From assembly GCA_945896675.1 (NCBI GenBank), contig CAMDEM010000001.1:62001-126000 (forward strand): a stretch of DNA of 64,000 bases. Direction: 5' to 3'. The stretch's first letter is position 1. The number at the start of each line of letters is the position of its first letter. Of this stretch, positions 61,572-64,000 are shown piece after piece. Source of the DNA: Cyanobium sp. NIES-981 (lineage in GTDB: Bacteria > Cyanobacteriota > Cyanobacteriia > PCC-6307 > Cyanobiaceae). A model generated the notes under the pieces. That model saw only the letters and a program-made list of their open reading frames with translations. It did not search any database and was not told the origin of the DNA. Position numbers and translations under genes: made by a program.

Positions 61572-63500
61572 ATGACGGTGCTGGAACAAGGCCAGATTCA
61601 GATCCACACCGAGAACATTTTCCCGATCATCAAAAAGGCCGTTTACAGCGGCCATGAGGTTTTCCTGCGGGAATTGGTCAGCAATGGCGTCGATGCCATT
61701 AGTAAGCGGCGCATGGCCTCCATGGGCGGTGACTGCAGCGAGGGACCCGAAGCCTCCATCAGCATCAGGATCAACCGGGAAGCCAATACCCTCACCATCT
61801 CCGACAACGGCATCGGCATGACCGCTGATGAGGTCAAGCGCTACATCAACCAGGTGGCGTTCTCCAGCGCCGAAGATTTTCTCGAAAAATACAAACAGGA
61901 AAGTGACGCCATCATTGGCCACTTCGGCCTGGGCTTCTATTCAAGCTTCATGGTCGCCAAGCAGGTGGAGCTGGTCACCCTCAGCGCCAGACCCGAAAGC
62001 CAGGCCGTGCGCTGGAGCTGCGATGGATCGCCGAATTTCAGCCTTCAGGCTGCCGACCGCAGCGAACCCGGCACCGATGTGATCCTGCACCTGATGGAGG
62101 AGGAGCTCGAGTACATCGAGCCTTCCCGCATCCGCACCCTGATCACCACCTATTGCGACTTCATGCCGGTGGAGGTGCAGCTCGAGGGTGAAACGGTCAA
62201 CAAGCGGGAGGCCCCATGGCGCAAGAGCCCCCGGGACCTCACAGACGATGACTACATCCAGCTGTATCGCTACCTCTACCCCTTCCAGGGGGACCCCTTG
62301 CTGTGGGTGCACCTCAACACCGACTACCCCTACAACCTCCAGGGAATCCTCTACTTCCCCAAATTGACCGGTCGGGCCGATTGGGAGAAGGGCGAAATTC
62401 GCCTCTATTGCAACCAGGTGTTTGTCAGCGACTCCATTAAGGAAGTGGTGCCCCGCTACCTGTTGCCATTGCGGGGCGTCATCGATTCGCCCGACATCCC
62501 CCTCAATGTGAGCCGCTCGGCCCTGCAAACCGACCGGCGGGTCCGCTCGATCGGCTCGTTCGTGGCCAAGAAGGTGGGCGATCGGCTTAAGCAACTCCAC
62601 CAGGAGGACCCCAAGCGCTATGCCGAGATCTGGGAATCCCTGGCTCCCTTCATCAAGATCGGCGCCATGGAGGACGACAAATTTGCGGAGCAGGTAGCCG
62701 ATCTGGTGCTGTTTGCCACCTCTGCAAACGCCCAGGAAGGCGGCGAAGCCGAGCTGGCCAACCCTGATCCGATCCCCGCAGAAGGGGGCAAGGCCTTCAC
62801 CACCCTGGGGGGCTACCGCAGCCGGCTTGCCGCCGACCACGCTTCGAGAATCCTCTACTGCACCGATGAAGCAGGCCAGGCGGGTCCCCTAGCTCTCTGG
62901 AAGGGCCAGGGCGCGGAAGTGCTGCTGGCAGACACCTTCATCGACACTCAATTCATCCCTTGGCTGGAGATGCGCCATGGGGAGCTGAAGTTCCAACGGG
63001 TTGACGCCGAACTCGACGACTCCCTTCAAGAGAAGGAAAGCGAGATCAGCGATGCCGATGGCAAGGACGCTTCGGAAAAGGTTCGCGACCTGTTCAAAGC
63101 AGCCCTCGCCAACGACAAAATCACCATCCAGGTGCAAGCCCTCAAGGGCGACAACGCCCCTGCCGCCCTGATTTTGCTGCCTGAGCAAATGCGTCGCATC
63201 AACGACATGGGCGCCCTGATGGAGCAACGCTTACCCGGGCTTCCGGATCACCATGTGTTGTTGATCAACCGCAAACACCGCCTGGTGGAAGGGTTGCTCA
63301 AACTCAGTGCCGGATCCGTGATCACCACCTCAGCTGGATCGTCCGGTGGATCCCCGAGTCAGGAATTGGCTACGGGCCTGGGGCGCCACATCTACGAGAT
63401 GGCACGCCTGGCTGTCGGTGGACTGGAGCCCAACGATCTGGCGGGCTTCCAGCAACGCAGTTGCGACCTGATGGGTCAGCTGATGGATCGGGGGCTCTGA
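61572..63500 (+). CDS. htpG: Chaperone HtpG (Hsp90)
   Basis: The 642-residue product has the Hsp90 ATP-binding motifs: EVFLRELVSNGVDAISK with the essential Glu and Asn, ISDNGIGMT, and GHFGLGFYSSFMVA. The middle and C-terminal domains follow. Some N-terminal positions differ from E. coli HtpG (SNGVDA in place of SNASDA), as in cyanobacteria. HtpG in cyanobacteria is needed under heat and high light and interacts with phycobilisome linkers. It has a 98-nt gap upstream, enough for its own promoter. Confidence 0.96.
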   Translation: MTVLEQGQIQIHTENIFPIIKKAVYSGHEVFLRELVSNGVDAISKRRMASMGGDCSEGPEASISIRINREANTLTISDNGIGMTADEVKRYINQVAFSSAEDFLEKYKQESDAIIGHFGLGFYSSFMVAKQVELVTLSARPESQAVRWSCDGSPNFSLQAADRSEPGTDVILHLMEEELEYIEPSRIRTLITTYCDFMPVEVQLEGETVNKREAPWRKSPRDLTDDDYIQLYRYLYPFQGDPLLWVHLNTDYPYNLQGILYFPKLTGRADWEKGEIRLYCNQVFVSDSIKEVVPRYLLPLRGVIDSPDIPLNVSRSALQTDRRVRSIGSFVAKKVGDRLKQLHQEDPKRYAEIWESLAPFIKIGAMEDDKFAEQVADLVLFATSANAQEGGEAELANPDPIPAEGGKAFTTLGGYRSRLAADHASRILYCTDEAGQAGPLALWKGQGAEVLLADTFIDTQFIPWLEMRHGELKFQRVDAELDDSLQEKESEISDADGKDASEKVRDLFKAALANDKITIQVQALKGDNAPAALILLPEQMRRINDMGALMEQRLPGLPDHHVLLINRKHRLVEGLLKLSAGSVITTSAGSSGGSPSQELATGLGRHIYEMARLAVGGLEPNDLAGFQQRSCDLMGQLMDRGL

Positions 63501-63649
63501 GCCTCCAAGTTCCAGTTTCCAGCCCCGGGCACGAGCGTGCCCAAACCTCCTGCCCCGGTGGGGGTCTGACCCTTTGGTAAGATCTTCATCGGGGCTTAGC
63601 CCAAAGTCACTTGGGTTCCAGCCCAAATTCATCGAAAAGGTTGATTGTC

Positions 63650-63886
63650 ATGTCACGGGTTTGTCAGCTCACCGGCAAGCGCGCCAACAACGGCATGGCT
63701 GTTAGCCACTCCCACGTGCGCACCAAGAAACTCCAGCAGGTGAACCTGCAGGAGCGCCGCCTCTGGTGGGCCGAAGGCAAGCGTTTCATCAAGATCCGTG
63801 TCTCGACCAAAGCCCTCAAGACCATCTTGAAAAAGGGCTTAGGCGCCTATGCCAAAGAATTGGGCATCAACCTCGCCAAGATCTGA
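63650..63886 (+). CDS. rpmB: 50S ribosomal protein bL28
   Basis: From ATG 63650 the product is 78 residues, with the family start [20 protein letters not shown] and [20 protein letters not shown]. It is a component of the 50S subunit. The 149-nt leader contains a GGGCAC/GTGCCC hairpin (63527-63542) and a CCCAA/TTGGG hairpin near 63600-63615, possibly used in regulation, without a T run. Confidence 0.96.
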   Translation: MSRVCQLTGKRANNGMAVSHSHVRTKKLQQVNLQERRLWWAEGKRFIKIRVSTKALKTILKKGLGAYAKELGINLAKI

Positions 63887-63893
63887 GCCTTCC

Positions 63894-64000
63894 ATGCAGC
63901 GTCGCGCCCTATTCAGCGCAGCTCTTCAGGCCGTTCGCAACTCAAGTTCGTTCCTTGCCATGGGCATCGGTCTATCTAGCCTGTTGGCCAAAAGCCAGCA
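63894..64000 (+). CDS. N-terminus of an unknown protein, cut by window end
   Basis: ATG 63894 lies 7 nt after the rpmB stop and opens a frame that runs off the window. The visible 35 codons read MQRRALFSAALQAVRNSSSF then a hydrophobic LAMGIGLSSLLA, like a secretion or membrane signal. The rest is outside the window, so no family can be named. Confidence 0.4.
   Translation, partial: MQRRALFSAALQAVRNSSSFLAMGIGLSSLLAKSQ

Noticed and set aside
63527-63542. GGGCAC/GTGCCC hairpin as htpG terminator
   Set aside because: It has a 6-bp stem without a following T run. It may belong to the rpmB leader instead.
1-64000. Mobile elements, prophage, CRISPR array, rRNA genes
   Set aside because: No transposase, integrase, terminal inverted repeats, regularly spaced repeats or rRNA sequence were seen anywhere in the window.

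Overview
The window comes from a GC-rich unicellular picocyanobacterium of the Synechococcus/Cyanobium type. The evidence is an allophycocyanin alpha-B gene (apcD), a cyanobacterial dnaK3-dnaJ pair, the divergent cyanobacterial Hfq, HemJ, a Ycf35/DUF1257 protein, DUF3370/DUF4330/DUF1995/DUF3110 proteins typical of cyanobacteria, HIP1 octamers (GCGATCGC) and a very compact gene layout with many 1-4 nt overlaps. It is chromosomal core genome. I see no insertion sequence, integrase, phage gene or CRISPR array.

Layout. 1-6.6 kb: RNB exoribonuclease (cut by the window edge), rpsR and rpmG on the minus strand, divergent pheT, a convergent rRNA uracil methyltransferase and apcD. 6.6-8.0 kb: the only long gene-free stretch, between two convergent gene ends, with many inverted repeats and a recurring TAAGAC/GAGAC word. 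8.0-12.8 kb: a ribbon-helix-helix/J-domain fusion protein, a DUF3370 surface-type protein, a divergent 59-aa protein, a group 3 sigma factor and Ap4A phosphorylase. 12.8-16.9 kb: SpoIID-like protein, PhzF-like isomerase, gpsA, SDR oxidoreductase, DUF2237. 17-26 kb: two small conserved proteins, metH-ilvE and the divergent cobN, which places a B12-dependent enzyme beside a B12 biosynthesis enzyme. 26-31 kb: a six-gene minus-strand run (flavin reductase, uvrC, small secreted protein, hemJ, PHP phosphoesterase, hypothetical). 31-37 kb: coaD and a DivIVA-like coiled-coil protein, then the run dapF, cysteine desulfurase, DUF1995, DUF4330, dacB. 37-46 kb: hfq, leuS, pgi, a lysozyme-like secreted protein and the run DUF1257, M61 peptidase, amidase. 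46-52 kb: purN, argC, ribBA, ppiB, mtnP, murQ. 52-55.6 kb: dnaK3-dnaJ-DUF3110. 55.6-58.5 kb: pstCAB behind a Pho box. 58.6-64 kb: tRNA-Ser(GGA), two ferredoxins, an inositol-phosphatase-like enzyme, hisZ, htpG, rpmB and the start of one more gene.

How it works together. Most genes are housekeeping: translation (S18, L33, L28, PheT, LeuS, tRNA-Ser), amino acid and cofactor synthesis (MetH, IlvE, ArgC, DapF, HisZ, CobN, HemJ, CoaD, RibBA), peptidoglycan synthesis or turnover (DacB, SpoIID-like, amidase, MurQ), chaperones (DnaK3, DnaJ, HtpG) and phosphate uptake.

The least explained parts are the 1.3-kb structured gap after apcD, the RHH/J-domain fusion and its DUF3370 partner, a DapF with a ~98-residue Cys-bearing C-terminal extension, an intrinsic terminator embedded in the cobN coding end, and a recurring pattern of short duplications that carry stop codons at gene ends.
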